DNA from: Microbulbifer variabilis ATCC 700307
GTDB lineage: Bacteria > Pseudomonadota > Gammaproteobacteria > Pseudomonadales > Cellvibrionaceae
Assembly (NCBI RefSeq): GCF_000380565.1
Contig: NZ_AQYJ01000023.1
Span: 248,001 to 312,000, forward strand
DNA length: 64,000 bases
Reading direction: 5' to 3'
The position numbers and the translations under genes are program-made. Every line of letters begins with the position of its first letter. Position 1 is the stretch's first letter. A model generated the notes under the pieces. It ran no database searches and had not been told where the DNA came from. It saw nothing but the letters and a program-made list of their open reading frames with translations. This document shows, piece by piece, positions 30,856 to 40,884 of the stretch.

Positions 30856-32133
30856 ATGGCCCACGAAACGGTTCGGGAGGCGGTATTCAATCGGCGTATG
30901 CTGATCTGTATCGGTACCGGATTTTCCTCAGGAATGCCACTTTTTGTCCTGATTCAACTGGTGCCTGCCTGGTTACGTTCTGAGGGAGTAGACCTGGCTA
31001 CCATCGGGATTTTTGCCTTACTTGGTCTGCCCTACACATGGAAGTTTCTGTGGGCTCCATTAATGGAGCGCTTTGCTTTCCCGATTTTAGGGCGTCGTCG
31101 TGGTTGGATGCTCGTAATGCAATTGCTGCTGATAGTCTTTATTGGCGGCTTAGGTATGTTCAATCCGCAGTTCAATATATGGACAATTGCCACTTTATGT
31201 TTTGGTGTGGCTTTTTTTAGTGCCAGCCAGGATATTGTCCTGGACGCCTTCCGTCGGGAAATATTGCCGGATCATGAGTTAGGTCTCGGTAATTCCTTTC
31301 ATGCGAATGCCTATCGAGTAGCGGGCCTGATACCGGGTTCGCTCAGTTTAATCCTGTCGGATCATTTGGCCTGGGACCAGGTTTTTTGGATAACTGCAGC
31401 TTTTATGTTGATCGCTGTATTTATGACCTTGATGGTTTCAGAGCCCCAGCACCCGGCTGCGCCACCAAGGACTTTGCGCGAGGCTATCGTGCTGCCATTT
31501 GTCGAATTTTTTAACCGCAACGGCGTAAAGCACGCAGTATTGGTGCTTGCTTTCATGTTCCTGTACAAGCTCGGCGATAATATGGCCACTGCATTGGCGA
31601 CACCCTATTACCTGGATATGGGGTACACCAATACGGATATTGGTATTGTGGCTAAAAATGCCGGCCTCTGGCCCGCCGTGATTGGGGGATTTCTCGGCGG
31701 CCTATTGATGGTGCGTATTGGGATTAATAAGTGTCTGTGGATCTTTGGAGTTATCCAGCTCGTATCCATTTTTGGCTTTATGATTTTATCTGAGGCTAAT
31801 GGGGATCTGGTGGGCACACCGGGTTTTAAGCCGAGCCTGTGGCTACTGGCGATAGTGATTGCTTTTGAGTATCTGGGGGTTGGTCTTGGTACTGCAGTTT
31901 TCATCGCTTTTATTGCCCGCACAACCAGCAAATTACACACGGCTACCCAATTCGCCCTGTTTACTGCGTTAACCTCGTTACCCAGGACTTTTGCCAATGC
32001 TTCAACAGGGTATTTGGTTGAGTCTGTGGGGTGGACGAACTTCTTTCTTCTGTGCGCCGCGTTGGCAGTTCCGGGGATGTTACTGCTCTTTTATGTCGCG
32101 CCGTGGAATGGTGATGCAGCGGAGGAAGCCTGA
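30856..32133 (+). CDS. AmpG-family MFS transporter (copy 2)
   Basis: A second, diverged AmpG-like MFS protein of 425 aa starting at ATG 30856. It shares the family layout with copy 1: GFSSGMPLFVLIQLVPAWL, KFLWAPLMERF, GRRRGWMLVMQ, SASQDIVLDAFRREILP, PYYLDMGYTNTDIG and the late TATQFALFTALTSLPRTFAN. It lacks the N- and C-terminal extensions. Whether it also carries muropeptides or another cargo is unknown; tandem AmpG paralogues occur in Pseudomonas (AmpG/AmpP). Confidence 0.85.
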   Translation: MAHETVREAVFNRRMLICIGTGFSSGMPLFVLIQLVPAWLRSEGVDLATIGIFALLGLPYTWKFLWAPLMERFAFPILGRRRGWMLVMQLLLIVFIGGLGMFNPQFNIWTIATLCFGVAFFSASQDIVLDAFRREILPDHELGLGNSFHANAYRVAGLIPGSLSLILSDHLAWDQVFWITAAFMLIAVFMTLMVSEPQHPAAPPRTLREAIVLPFVEFFNRNGVKHAVLVLAFMFLYKLGDNMATALATPYYLDMGYTNTDIGIVAKNAGLWPAVIGGFLGGLLMVRIGINKCLWIFGVIQLVSIFGFMILSEANGDLVGTPGFKPSLWLLAIVIAFEYLGVGLGTAVFIAFIARTTSKLHTATQFALFTALTSLPRTFANASTGYLVESVGWTNFFLLCAALAVPGMLLLFYVAPWNGDAAEEA

Positions 32134-32169
32134 TTACTACCGCCTAAACTTGTACAGCTCCTTTCGGGG

Positions 32170-32586
32170 TTATGGTCTCCAGCGATACTTGGCCATGTCC
32201 ACCCGCCCCTTTAACAAGGTAATCCCTTCTTCTTCCAGCCGCTTGCGTTGGCGGGAAGCCCCGGGTTCGGGTAATGAGATTCTTCCCTGGGCGTTGATTA
32301 CCCGGTGCCAGGGTAATTTGGTGTCTTTGGGTAGTTTCCGTAATGTCTGACCAGCTAGTCTGGCGGCTCTTGGATAGCCGGCCATTTCGGCGAGATCTCC
32401 ATAAGTGACGACCCGGCCTGTTGGTATTGAGGCCAAAACCCGGCATATTCTGGCGAGAGCGCTGCCTGGTGTTTCTGGGCCGGTGGTATTGGTCTCTACA
32501 GGCACAAAAGCCTCATTTCTTAGTGGTTTATTAGATTTAGCCGCCAGTTTGCCGTATTTGTCTGCAAATAAGCTATAAAAAAGCAC
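32170..32586 (-). CDS. alkyltransferase-like protein (ATL, MGMT fold)
   Basis: A small relative of O6-alkylguanine-DNA alkyltransferase. The active-site PCHRV is replaced by PWHRV (Trp93), which defines ATL proteins: they bind O6-alkylguanine and recruit nucleotide excision repair rather than accept the alkyl group. The family core IPTGRVVTYGDLAEMAGYPR and the downstream VINAQGRISLPE are clear. Read from 32586 the protein is 138 aa; GTG at 32505 has GAGG 5 bp before it and would give the more typical 111 aa. The first 27 residues look untypical. Confidence 0.88.
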   Translation of the reverse strand: MLFYSLFADKYGKLAAKSNKPLRNEAFVPVETNTTGPETPGSALARICRVLASIPTGRVVTYGDLAEMAGYPRAARLAGQTLRKLPKDTKLPWHRVINAQGRISLPEPGASRQRKRLEEEGITLLKGRVDMAKYRWRP

Positions 32587-32736
32587 GGATTAAAGCCGGG
32601 GTATCATACTGAGCCGTTACAAAATAGGTAGTATTGGCGTGCCACATTTATGGCAGTTGTGGCATTATTGCCGATTGAATAGGGCTTTCATCACAGTTTT
32701 CATCGCAAGCTCATCCAGAAACTTCAAGGTTCTCCT

Positions 32737-33768
32737 GTGGTTCTATCGACACAAATTCCCCGGATTTTTGCCAAAACTCTCCTTTGCCTTGCACCCTTAC
32801 AGGTTTTTGCGGGTGTGCTCACCCTTGAGAATGGTGATCGCATTCAGGGGGAGCTGGTGCTTGTAGATACTGAACAAGTGGTATGGAAATCTGAGACCTT
32901 CGGTGAAGTTAAGGTCGATAAATCCAAGGTTGTATCCATGGATGTGGATACCGATCTCAAAGTTGCCGGGCGGGATGAGCCATGCACGCTGGCAGGGCAC
33001 CGCCAGGAGCAGTGGGAACTCTACTGCGCAGAGGGTGGAGGTTGGTTGATCGACTTTCCTGGAGTGGAGCGTGCTGAGCCCTATCCACACTTTGTCAGTA
33101 ATCCAATGACATTCAAGGGTAATGTGAGTGCGGGCGGCGTTTTTGAATCCGGGAACCGTGAGCGTGAGGACCTGGATGCAAATGTTAACCTGGATGTGCG
33201 CCATGGGGATTTCCATCACCTGGTCGGCGCCCTTTACCAGAATCAAGACAGTGAGGATGATGGCGCGCTGGAAAAATACCGGCTGACTTATGACCTGCGC
33301 TGGATTTTTGCAGAAAAGTGGTTTGCTGCAGCAAATACCGCCTGGGAGCATGAAGAGGCGCGGAACTTGGACCTCGGCACAACCATGGGTCTGGGTCTTG
33401 GTTACCTGTTTTATGACACAGACAAAACAGCATTTTCACTGGAAGGCGGTGTTAGTAGCCTGCAGGAAGATTTTATTGATACGGAGCTGAGTGAGAATCA
33501 GGACGACCAATATGTGGCAGGGCGTGTCGCGCTGAATTACCGTTATAAATTTTCCCTGGGCCCGGAAATTTACTTTGACCAGGAAACCCTGCAGTCTTTC
33601 GATCACAGTGATGACTACCAGGCAAATGCCAAGGTGGGGGTGAGAACACCACTGGTTGAAGGAGTGCTGATGGAAATTGGCTACCAGTGGCAGTACGACA
33701 ACACACCATCGCTGGAAAGTGAAAAAGAAGATACCAAAGTAACCGTTGGTGTTGGTTACCAGTGGTAA
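32737..33768 (+). CDS. DUF481 family outer-membrane protein
   Basis: A 343-aa exported protein with a GTG start and a signal peptide ending near QVFAG (about residues 1-25). The first mature part (TLENGDRIQGELVLVD, about 28-105) is a small beta domain. From about residue 125 the sequence shows alternating polar and aromatic strands (GNVSAGGVFESGNRERED, DLRWIFAEKWFAAANTAWEH), ending in VGVGYQW, a C-terminal aromatic typical of BAM-assembled barrels. DUF481 proteins resemble salt-stress-induced outer-membrane proteins. Role unknown. Confidence 0.85.
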   Translation: MVLSTQIPRIFAKTLLCLAPLQVFAGVLTLENGDRIQGELVLVDTEQVVWKSETFGEVKVDKSKVVSMDVDTDLKVAGRDEPCTLAGHRQEQWELYCAEGGGWLIDFPGVERAEPYPHFVSNPMTFKGNVSAGGVFESGNREREDLDANVNLDVRHGDFHHLVGALYQNQDSEDDGALEKYRLTYDLRWIFAEKWFAAANTAWEHEEARNLDLGTTMGLGLGYLFYDTDKTAFSLEGGVSSLQEDFIDTELSENQDDQYVAGRVALNYRYKFSLGPEIYFDQETLQSFDHSDDYQANAKVGVRTPLVEGVLMEIGYQWQYDNTPSLESEKEDTKVTVGVGYQW

Positions 33769-33852
33769 TAGCCTGGCGGCATTCTCCCAACTTTGCCGGA
33801 ATAACAGGCCTTAGAGAGATAAAATCTAAAAAATACTAATGAGGAGTGCAAC

Positions 33853-34614
33853 ATGCAGATTGCCGGCAGTATTGTGGCGATTACCGGTGCTGGCCAAGGG
33901 CTGGGAAGAGCAATGGCCGTTTACCTGGCGGAGCGCGGGGCCCGTTTGGCATTGATTGATGTCAACGAAGAGGGGCTAAAGGAAAGTGTTTCTGCCTGTG
34001 AACAGCTCGGTGCCGAGGCGCGAAGCTATGTGATCAATGTCGCTAATGAGGAAGAGGTAGATAAAGGCTTCCTCCAGGTCGCAGAGGATTTCGGTGGTCT
34101 GCAGGTGTTGATTAATAACGCCGGTATTATGCGCGATGGCATGTTGCTCAAGTGTAAAGAGGGCAAGGTCACTGACCGTATGTCACTGTCCCAGTGGCAG
34201 TCTGTTATTGACGTAAACCTGACTGGGGTATTCCTTTGTGGCCGTGCCGCAGCCGGAATTATGGCGGAAAGTGGCAAGGGTGGAGTGATGGTGAATATCT
34301 CCAGCCTGTCTCGTGCCGGCAATATGGGACAGACAAACTATTCCGCCAGTAAGGCTGGTGTTGCTGCCATGACGGTAACCTGGGCCCGCGAGCTGGCTCG
34401 TTACGGCGTGCGCGTAGCTGCAATTGCTCCCGGTTTTATCGGCACTGATATGGTTGCGCAAATGCGCCCGGAAATCCTGGATAGTCTGGTTAAGCAAGTG
34501 CCATTGAGACGCCTGGGTGAGCAAGAGGAAATTGCCTCAACCGTGGCGTTTATTCTGGAGAATGACTATGTAACCGGTCGAGTTCTGGATATCGACGGTG
34601 GTGCACGTATTTAA
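33853..34614 (+). CDS. short-chain dehydrogenase/reductase, FabG-like
   Basis: A 253-aa classical SDR. The Rossmann motif TGAGQGLGRAMA lies at about 11-22, NNAG near 87-90, the catalytic Ser in VNISSLSRAG and the YSASK motif (Tyr and Lys) in GQTNYSASKAGVAAM, with DIDGGARI at the end. The length and C-terminal end are close to 3-oxoacyl-ACP reductase, but a stand-alone location makes the substrate uncertain. ATG 33853 follows GAGGAG. A strong terminator follows. Confidence 0.88.
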   Translation: MQIAGSIVAITGAGQGLGRAMAVYLAERGARLALIDVNEEGLKESVSACEQLGAEARSYVINVANEEEVDKGFLQVAEDFGGLQVLINNAGIMRDGMLLKCKEGKVTDRMSLSQWQSVIDVNLTGVFLCGRAAAGIMAESGKGGVMVNISSLSRAGNMGQTNYSASKAGVAAMTVTWARELARYGVRVAAIAPGFIGTDMVAQMRPEILDSLVKQVPLRRLGEQEEIASTVAFILENDYVTGRVLDIDGGARI

Positions 34615-34639
34615 CGATTCAGTAGCGTGTTATCAGATG

Positions 34640-34668
34640 AGGGCGAACTTTGTTCGCCCTTTTTTATT
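34640..34668 (+). terminator. Rho-independent terminator after the SDR gene
   Basis: GGGCGAAC and GTTCGCCC form a stem around TTT, followed by TTTTTTATTT. Confidence 0.9.
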
Positions 34669-34697
34669 TCCCTTTCAGTAATGATTTTAAGATTTAT

Positions 34698-35108
34698 CTA
34701 TCCCTTCCTCGCATATCTTGTGTTGAGAGTTTTTCGATAAAACAGGTATACAAACAAGGAAATAATGAGCCAGGCCAGGATGGATGCCACTTCGTGAAAT
34801 ACTGTTTGTTCTAAAGATAAGTGAAAATCCCGCAGCGCAAAGCCTTTGATTTGTGCCGACCAGGCATACAGCATCTTGCACATATGCAGTGCCCACCATG
34901 GTCGGCCTGTTACTTGTGGTCGGAAAAAAAACGTATAGACATCGAGCCCCATAAAAACCAGCATTAATGCGGATGGAGCCAGGTAAATATTGGCATAACT
35001 TGGGTGTTTACCAATATCGTAAAGAAAAACCTGGAAATAGAATACTGCGACCCAGGCAGCTATGGCAGCCAGTATCCAATCGATAATTGGAAGTGATTCT
35101 GCCATCAT
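34698..35108 (-). CDS. hypothetical membrane protein (136 aa)
   Basis: About four hydrophobic segments (approximately 8-27, 43-62, 76-90 and 107-127), ending in a basic tail RKTLNTRYARKG. I do not recognise the family. It begins 25 bp downstream of the next membrane-protein gene in the same direction, so the two are probably one operon. Confidence 0.65.
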   Translation of the reverse strand: MMAESLPIIDWILAAIAAWVAVFYFQVFLYDIGKHPSYANIYLAPSALMLVFMGLDVYTFFFRPQVTGRPWWALHMCKMLYAWSAQIKGFALRDFHLSLEQTVFHEVASILAWLIISLFVYLFYRKTLNTRYARKG

Positions 35109-35133
35109 TGGAGTGCTTGATTCTCGGCCATAT

Positions 35134-35469
35134 TTAGGCAGAAAATATGGAGTAACTGAATATGCTGATCAATCCCAGTAATAAAAGGTTTGGGTGAGTA
35201 TTGTAGACATAGGCAATATCGATCTGGTACTCGGGAATGTCGGCCTTGAGATGAGGAATGATGTAAGGGTTGAATAGCATCAGCAGGGCACTGATGGAAA
35301 AGATAATGGCAATCAAGAGTGAGCTGAGGCCACCGATCCGATGGTAACGGCTGCCCTTTTTCATCAGAAGAGTTAATGGAATAGTAATAAACGTTAGAAC
35401 TATGGCCGCAACCGTATGAACCTCTATAAGAAACTTTAGCTCTTGAGGGGTTGTGAATAGATAATGCAT
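35134..35469 (-). CDS. hypothetical membrane protein (111 aa)
   Basis: Start taken at ATG 35469 (MHYLFTTPQELKFLIEVHT); a TTG at 35493 is also open. Three to four helices are visible (about 14-38, 50-68 and 92-110), with a loop HRIGG reminiscent of DUF2306-type membrane proteins. The protein stops abruptly in a hydrophobic stretch (SYSIFSA), so it may be shorter than its relatives. Probable operon partner of the 136-aa membrane protein. Confidence 0.6.
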   Translation of the reverse strand: MHYLFTTPQELKFLIEVHTVAAIVLTFITIPLTLLMKKGSRYHRIGGLSSLLIAIIFSISALLMLFNPYIIPHLKADIPEYQIDIAYVYNTHPNLLLLGLISIFSYSIFSA

Positions 35470-35670
35470 TGAGTAACGACCTGGCGGCAGCAAGTATTAT
35501 TCGGGCTTGCTGATAAGTAGCGATAGCTAATGGATTTGATTGTCAGGAGAAAGGTCTGGGTGAAGCATTGATAGTAGTAGAGCTAAATCACCGCCACTAA
35601 TTGCTCCCCCAGACTTTTGAAACTCTCAATGTTGGAAGAATTTGAAGTCTTCAATCAAGAATTTCTTACC

Positions 35671-36816
35671 CTAGCAAATACGTTCCACACTATCGGTTCT
35701 ATTTTTCGATAACATCCACTGCCATAACTGCATTCTGCGAACTCTAAAGGATGCCGCGCATAACAGAAGGTAATAACGCCACATACGATAAAAGCGTCGA
35801 CCATAGCGATCGGCGAAGCGAGGCCAATTACGTTCAAAATTATCATGCCAGGCCATCAGGGTTTTATCGTAATCGGGGCCAAAGTTATGTAGATCCTCAC
35901 AGGTCAGTAGCTCCTGAGCTGCCAGAGTGATTTGACTGGCGGCAGGTATTTCTCCATTGGGGAAAATATACTTCTCAACCCAGGGGTCGGTAGGTGCGGG
36001 TTTGGATTTACCAATAGTGTGAAGTAGTAAAATGCCGTCTTTTTTCAAACAGCGTTTTGACACCTCCATAAATGCGCGGTGGTTTTTTCGTCCTACATGC
36101 TCAAACATTCCCACGCTGGCAATTCTGTCAAAGGGTTCATTGAGTTCGCGGTAATCCTGAAGGTGCACGGTGATCGGCAGGTTGGCATAGCGTTCGGCGA
36201 CGTAGGCTCTCTGCTCACGGGATACTGTAACCCCGACACACTCTACCTGGTATTTCTGTGCCGCATAACCGATGAGGCTTCCCCACCCGCAACCGATGTC
36301 TAATAACTTCATTCCTGGTTCAAGCTGCAGTTTGCGGCAGATAAGGTCCAGTTTTGCTTCCTGGGCCTCATCTAGGGTCTGGGCCTCCTTCCAATAACCA
36401 CAGCTATATGTAAGGCGGCTATCGAGCATGGCGGCGTAAAACTCATTACCTAAGTCGTAGTGGTGCTCGCCGACCTCGAACGCCCGGCGACGGCTTTGCA
36501 GGTTGAGCAAGCAGCTGCGTATATAGGGGAAGATATGGCGCCAGCTCTTGAAGTGACGGCCCAAGTCGGAATCTAGAATACGGTAGATGAACTGATCTAT
36601 GGCCTGTACATCCCAGTCCCCGCGCATATAGGTTTCCCCCAACCCCATACTTTGGCGGGCGACGATCTCATCAAGTGCCTCTTCTCGATGGAGCTGGATA
36701 TCCCAGGGGCGGTCACCGTTAATACGGATATCGGCCTCGGCTAAAATATCATCAACAAAGTGGCGGCTTCGGCCTATGGCTGGTGCCTCTATGGCATCTT
36801 GCTGCTCGCTTGCCAT
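35671..36816 (-). CDS. cfa: cyclopropane-fatty-acyl-phospholipid synthase
   Basis: Cfa uses S-adenosylmethionine to add a methylene bridge across the double bond of membrane phospholipid acyl chains, usually in stationary phase or stress. The 381-aa length matches E. coli Cfa. The N-terminal domain carries LGETYMRGDWDVQ; the methyltransferase part has FEVGEHHYDLGNEFYAAML with the bicarbonate/active-site region, LDIGCGWGSLIGYAA near 173-187, SVGMFEHVG and KYIFPNGEIP. It is divergent from fxsA. Confidence 0.95.
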   Translation of the reverse strand: MASEQQDAIEAPAIGRSRHFVDDILAEADIRINGDRPWDIQLHREEALDEIVARQSMGLGETYMRGDWDVQAIDQFIYRILDSDLGRHFKSWRHIFPYIRSCLLNLQSRRRAFEVGEHHYDLGNEFYAAMLDSRLTYSCGYWKEAQTLDEAQEAKLDLICRKLQLEPGMKLLDIGCGWGSLIGYAAQKYQVECVGVTVSREQRAYVAERYANLPITVHLQDYRELNEPFDRIASVGMFEHVGRKNHRAFMEVSKRCLKKDGILLLHTIGKSKPAPTDPWVEKYIFPNGEIPAASQITLAAQELLTCEDLHNFGPDYDKTLMAWHDNFERNWPRFADRYGRRFYRMWRYYLLLCAASFRVRRMQLWQWMLSKNRTDSVERIC

Positions 36817-36959
36817 TCAAGTCTCCCTCTCTCCTGGTTAGCGTGGGGTCGATTATGGCGCCCTTGAATAATTTGCCTCCCCACTCCATTTAATACAGCA
36901 TGTCGAAAATATCCCCAGCCCCGGATTAGCCGTGGGCTGTTAGATCAGGAATCCTCTCT

Positions 36960-37430
36960 ATGCGTCCCTTGCTGCTGCTTCTATTTATAGCTCTACCTGT
37001 ACTCGAATTGTGGGTATTGATTGCCGTAGGGAGTGAAATCGGCGCCTTGCCCACCATCGGCCTGGTGTTTCTAACGGCTATCATCGGCGTGACGCTGCTG
37101 CGTCGCCAAGGGCTCTCTACCCTGGCAAGGGCCCAGGAGAAGATGCGCACTGGTGATATTCCCGCCCAGGAGATGGTAGAAGGTATCTTTCTCGCCGTCG
37201 GCGGTGTTCTGCTGCTGACCCCCGGCTTCATCACCGATATTCTCGGTTTCGCCTGCCTGATACCGGGACTGCGCCAGTTATTACTGGGGCGGTTACTTCG
37301 CCATGTCACTATCGTTCGACCAGGTGGCCCCTTCCAACCGAATGCCTCCAGACGTGGCCCCGATATTATCGAGGGAGAGTACTCACGGGATGAGCGGAAC
37401 TCCGTTGAGCACAAGCGCCACAAAGACTGA
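36960..37430 (+). CDS. fxsA: FxsA family membrane protein
   Basis: A 156-aa inner-membrane protein with helices near 2-22, 28-45 and 75-98 and the family block EMVEGIFLAVGGVLLLTPGF. In E. coli FxsA overproduction relieves F-plasmid exclusion of phage T7, and the gene lies near groESL, as here. A soluble polar C-terminus follows residue 115. GroES begins 214 bp downstream behind a heat-shock promoter. Confidence 0.92.
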   Translation: MRPLLLLLFIALPVLELWVLIAVGSEIGALPTIGLVFLTAIIGVTLLRRQGLSTLARAQEKMRTGDIPAQEMVEGIFLAVGGVLLLTPGFITDILGFACLIPGLRQLLLGRLLRHVTIVRPGGPFQPNASRRGPDIIEGEYSRDERNSVEHKRHKD

Positions 37431-37496
37431 TTTGGTTGAATAGTGCACACTTTTACACTTAAAACGGCACTTTTATAGTTTTTTCACTTTAGGGTG

Positions 37497-37522
37497 TTGA
37501 AATCTATTCTCCCGCCCATAGA
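37497..37522 (+). promoter_or_regulatory. sigma-32 heat-shock promoter for groESL
   Basis: GTTGAAA (-35, 37496-37502) and GCCCATAG (-10, 37514-37521) resemble the sigma-32 consensus CTTGAAA / CCCCATNT, with an 11-bp gap. The position about 125 bp upstream of groES fits. Confidence 0.65.
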
Positions 37523-37644
37523 TAGGGATCAACTGAGAATTAAGCCCCGCCTCTGAGGACCAGAGAGGGGTGAGGTTACCGGCCCGATGGGCCTGTACCG
37601 CCAATGTTGGAAAACCTTAAAACGACTCAATGGAGAACTTATCC

Positions 37645-37938
37645 ATGAAAATTCGTCCTTTACACGACCGCGTCGTAGTACGCCGTAAGGAAGAAGAAGC
37701 GATGTCAGCTGGCGGTATCGTGCTGCCAGGTGCTGCCAAAGAAAAGCCAAACCAGGGTGAAGTGGTAGCCGTGGGTGAGGGCAAGCAGCTGGACAATGGC
37801 GATGTGCGCGCACTGTCTGTGAAGGTAGGTGACACGGTTGTTTTCGGTCGCTATGCCGACAGCAATACCCTCAAGGTGGAAGGCGAAGAGCTGATCATCA
37901 TGAGCGAAGGTGATATCTACGGCGTGTTGGAAGGCTAA
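37645..37938 (+). CDS. groES: co-chaperonin GroES
   Basis: GroES caps the GroEL chamber during ATP-driven protein folding. The true start is ATG 37645 ([14 protein letters not shown]), with GGAG about 9 bp upstream, giving 97 aa; an in-frame ATG at 37630 adds five untypical residues. The mobile loop [20 protein letters not shown] (about 17-36) and the final [17 protein letters not shown] are typical. groEL follows after 48 bp. Confidence 0.98.
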   Translation: MKIRPLHDRVVVRRKEEEAMSAGGIVLPGAAKEKPNQGEVVAVGEGKQLDNGDVRALSVKVGDTVVFGRYADSNTLKVEGEELIIMSEGDIYGVLEG

Positions 37939-37974
37939 GGCCAGCCTTTAACTTTACTCGCAAAAAGAATTTGA

Positions 37975-39627
<1,653 letters not shown>

Positions 39628-39650
39628 GCCGGCCTTAAAGCCTACCCCAA

Positions 39651-39677
39651 AAAGCCCCGCAATTGCGGGGCTTTTTT
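39651..39677 (+). terminator. Rho-independent terminator after groEL
   Basis: AAGCCCCGCAA/TTGCGGGGCTT stem followed by TTTTT. Confidence 0.92.
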
Positions 39678-39773
39678 ATTTTAGGTACATGGAATGATAG
39701 GTTAATACTGGTGCTGCGACGCAGCAAACAATCTGATTAATGGGGATACAACAGACCCAGATCCAGGAATAGC

Positions 39774-40553
39774 CTATGGATCTAAATTAAGTTTCTTAGT
39801 TTGTTGTGCTAGTAATTCGGCTGTTTCCTTAGATATGCCATTGATTGGTGGAGCATTTAATTGAGGTTGTTTCAGTAGATAGGAAACAAAGACCGCGGCA
39901 GATAGATATACACCATTCTGATTGGGGTGGCTTCCATCATGAGCGTATAGGTCAATGACTTTATCTGAGGAGCTAATTGTTTCCCAAGCGAGGCCGACTG
40001 GTATTACTTTTGAAGATGTTGTCTGGGCTATATTCTGATAACCCTCAAACAAGCGGGCTTGCATTTTACTGCGAGTATCATTGGAATAATTTTGAGTGTC
40101 CCCATGCTTACGGCCCCAGGTTAGAAAGAGGAGAGGAGTGGCACCGGCCAATCTAATTTCTTTGGTGAGTTTTTTTGCGTAGGGGTAAATCTCTTTATGC
40201 CTCTGTTCTTCGGAGAATGAGGGAAGCTGGCTTTGCTCCTGAAGCACCACATAATCCCATGCCCTCTCATGAATAGCTTCTAGTGTATCCGTAGACTCAG
40301 AGTGTTTTTGTAAGGTCCACCCTCCCGGAGTTATGGATCTATATATAATTTGTGCTCCATTGCTTTTAGCAATTGCCTGGATTATCGGAGGAAGAGGGCG
40401 TGTGTAGCTATTACCGATAAAAAGCACAGATAGAATTTCCTGAGTTTTCTGCTCAGTCTGCTTCTTTGGCCCTACTAGTAAGTAAGCTCCTACCAATAAT
40501 AGAAAGATAAGAAAAAATATTTGGATTTTTAGATGGCTTTTAAATTCTTTCAT
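39774..40553 (-). CDS. SGNH/GDSL-like hydrolase, membrane-anchored
   Basis: A 259-aa protein with an N-terminal hydrophobic segment (about 9-27) that is either a signal anchor or signal peptide. Block I is LSVLFIGNSYT (Ser49 as nucleophile) and block V is AHDGSHPNQNG, with Asp206 and His209 as the remaining catalytic residues; this is the SGNH esterase layout of the DUF4886-like group. Likely acts outside the cytoplasm on an ester. It lies at the start of an AT-rich island and is divergent from the LamG lipoprotein; a shared polysaccharide substrate is conceivable but unproven. Confidence 0.78.
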   Translation of the reverse strand: MKEFKSHLKIQIFFLIFLLLVGAYLLVGPKKQTEQKTQEILSVLFIGNSYTRPLPPIIQAIAKSNGAQIIYRSITPGGWTLQKHSESTDTLEAIHERAWDYVVLQEQSQLPSFSEEQRHKEIYPYAKKLTKEIRLAGATPLLFLTWGRKHGDTQNYSNDTRSKMQARLFEGYQNIAQTTSSKVIPVGLAWETISSSDKVIDLYAHDGSHPNQNGVYLSAAVFVSYLLKQPQLNAPPINGISKETAELLAQQTKKLNLDP

Positions 40554-40884
40554 TGTGTTGGATTTCCAAGTGGGGCTATTACCACTTAGGATAGGTCTAT
40601 TTTGTAATTTGTTCTGTGCAGCGTGTTTAAGGATCTACATTCTTATGAGGTTGAATAGGTTATTGAGGGAATAAATTGTTATCTTGAAATTAGTCATCTG
40701 ATTATTTTTCGTTACTTTATGAGCTGTGAGAATAATTATGAATATGAACGATCTAGATTCGCTAAATATAAGTCCTATTTTAATTTGGGGGGAGAAACAT
40801 TACATATATTTAATGTTCAGTCCAGCAGAGGGTTAGTATGTCCTTTTAGACTTCCCTTTCAGTAAATGGGAGGAAAGAGCAGAT
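40554..40884. other. AT-rich divergent intergenic region with a weak short ORF
   Basis: About 330 bp between the SGNH hydrolase and the lipoprotein, likely holding both promoters. A 32-codon frame (ATG 40738 to TAG 40836, MNMNDLDSLNISP...) is present but lacks a good ribosome site; I would not call it a gene without more evidence. Confidence 0.35.
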
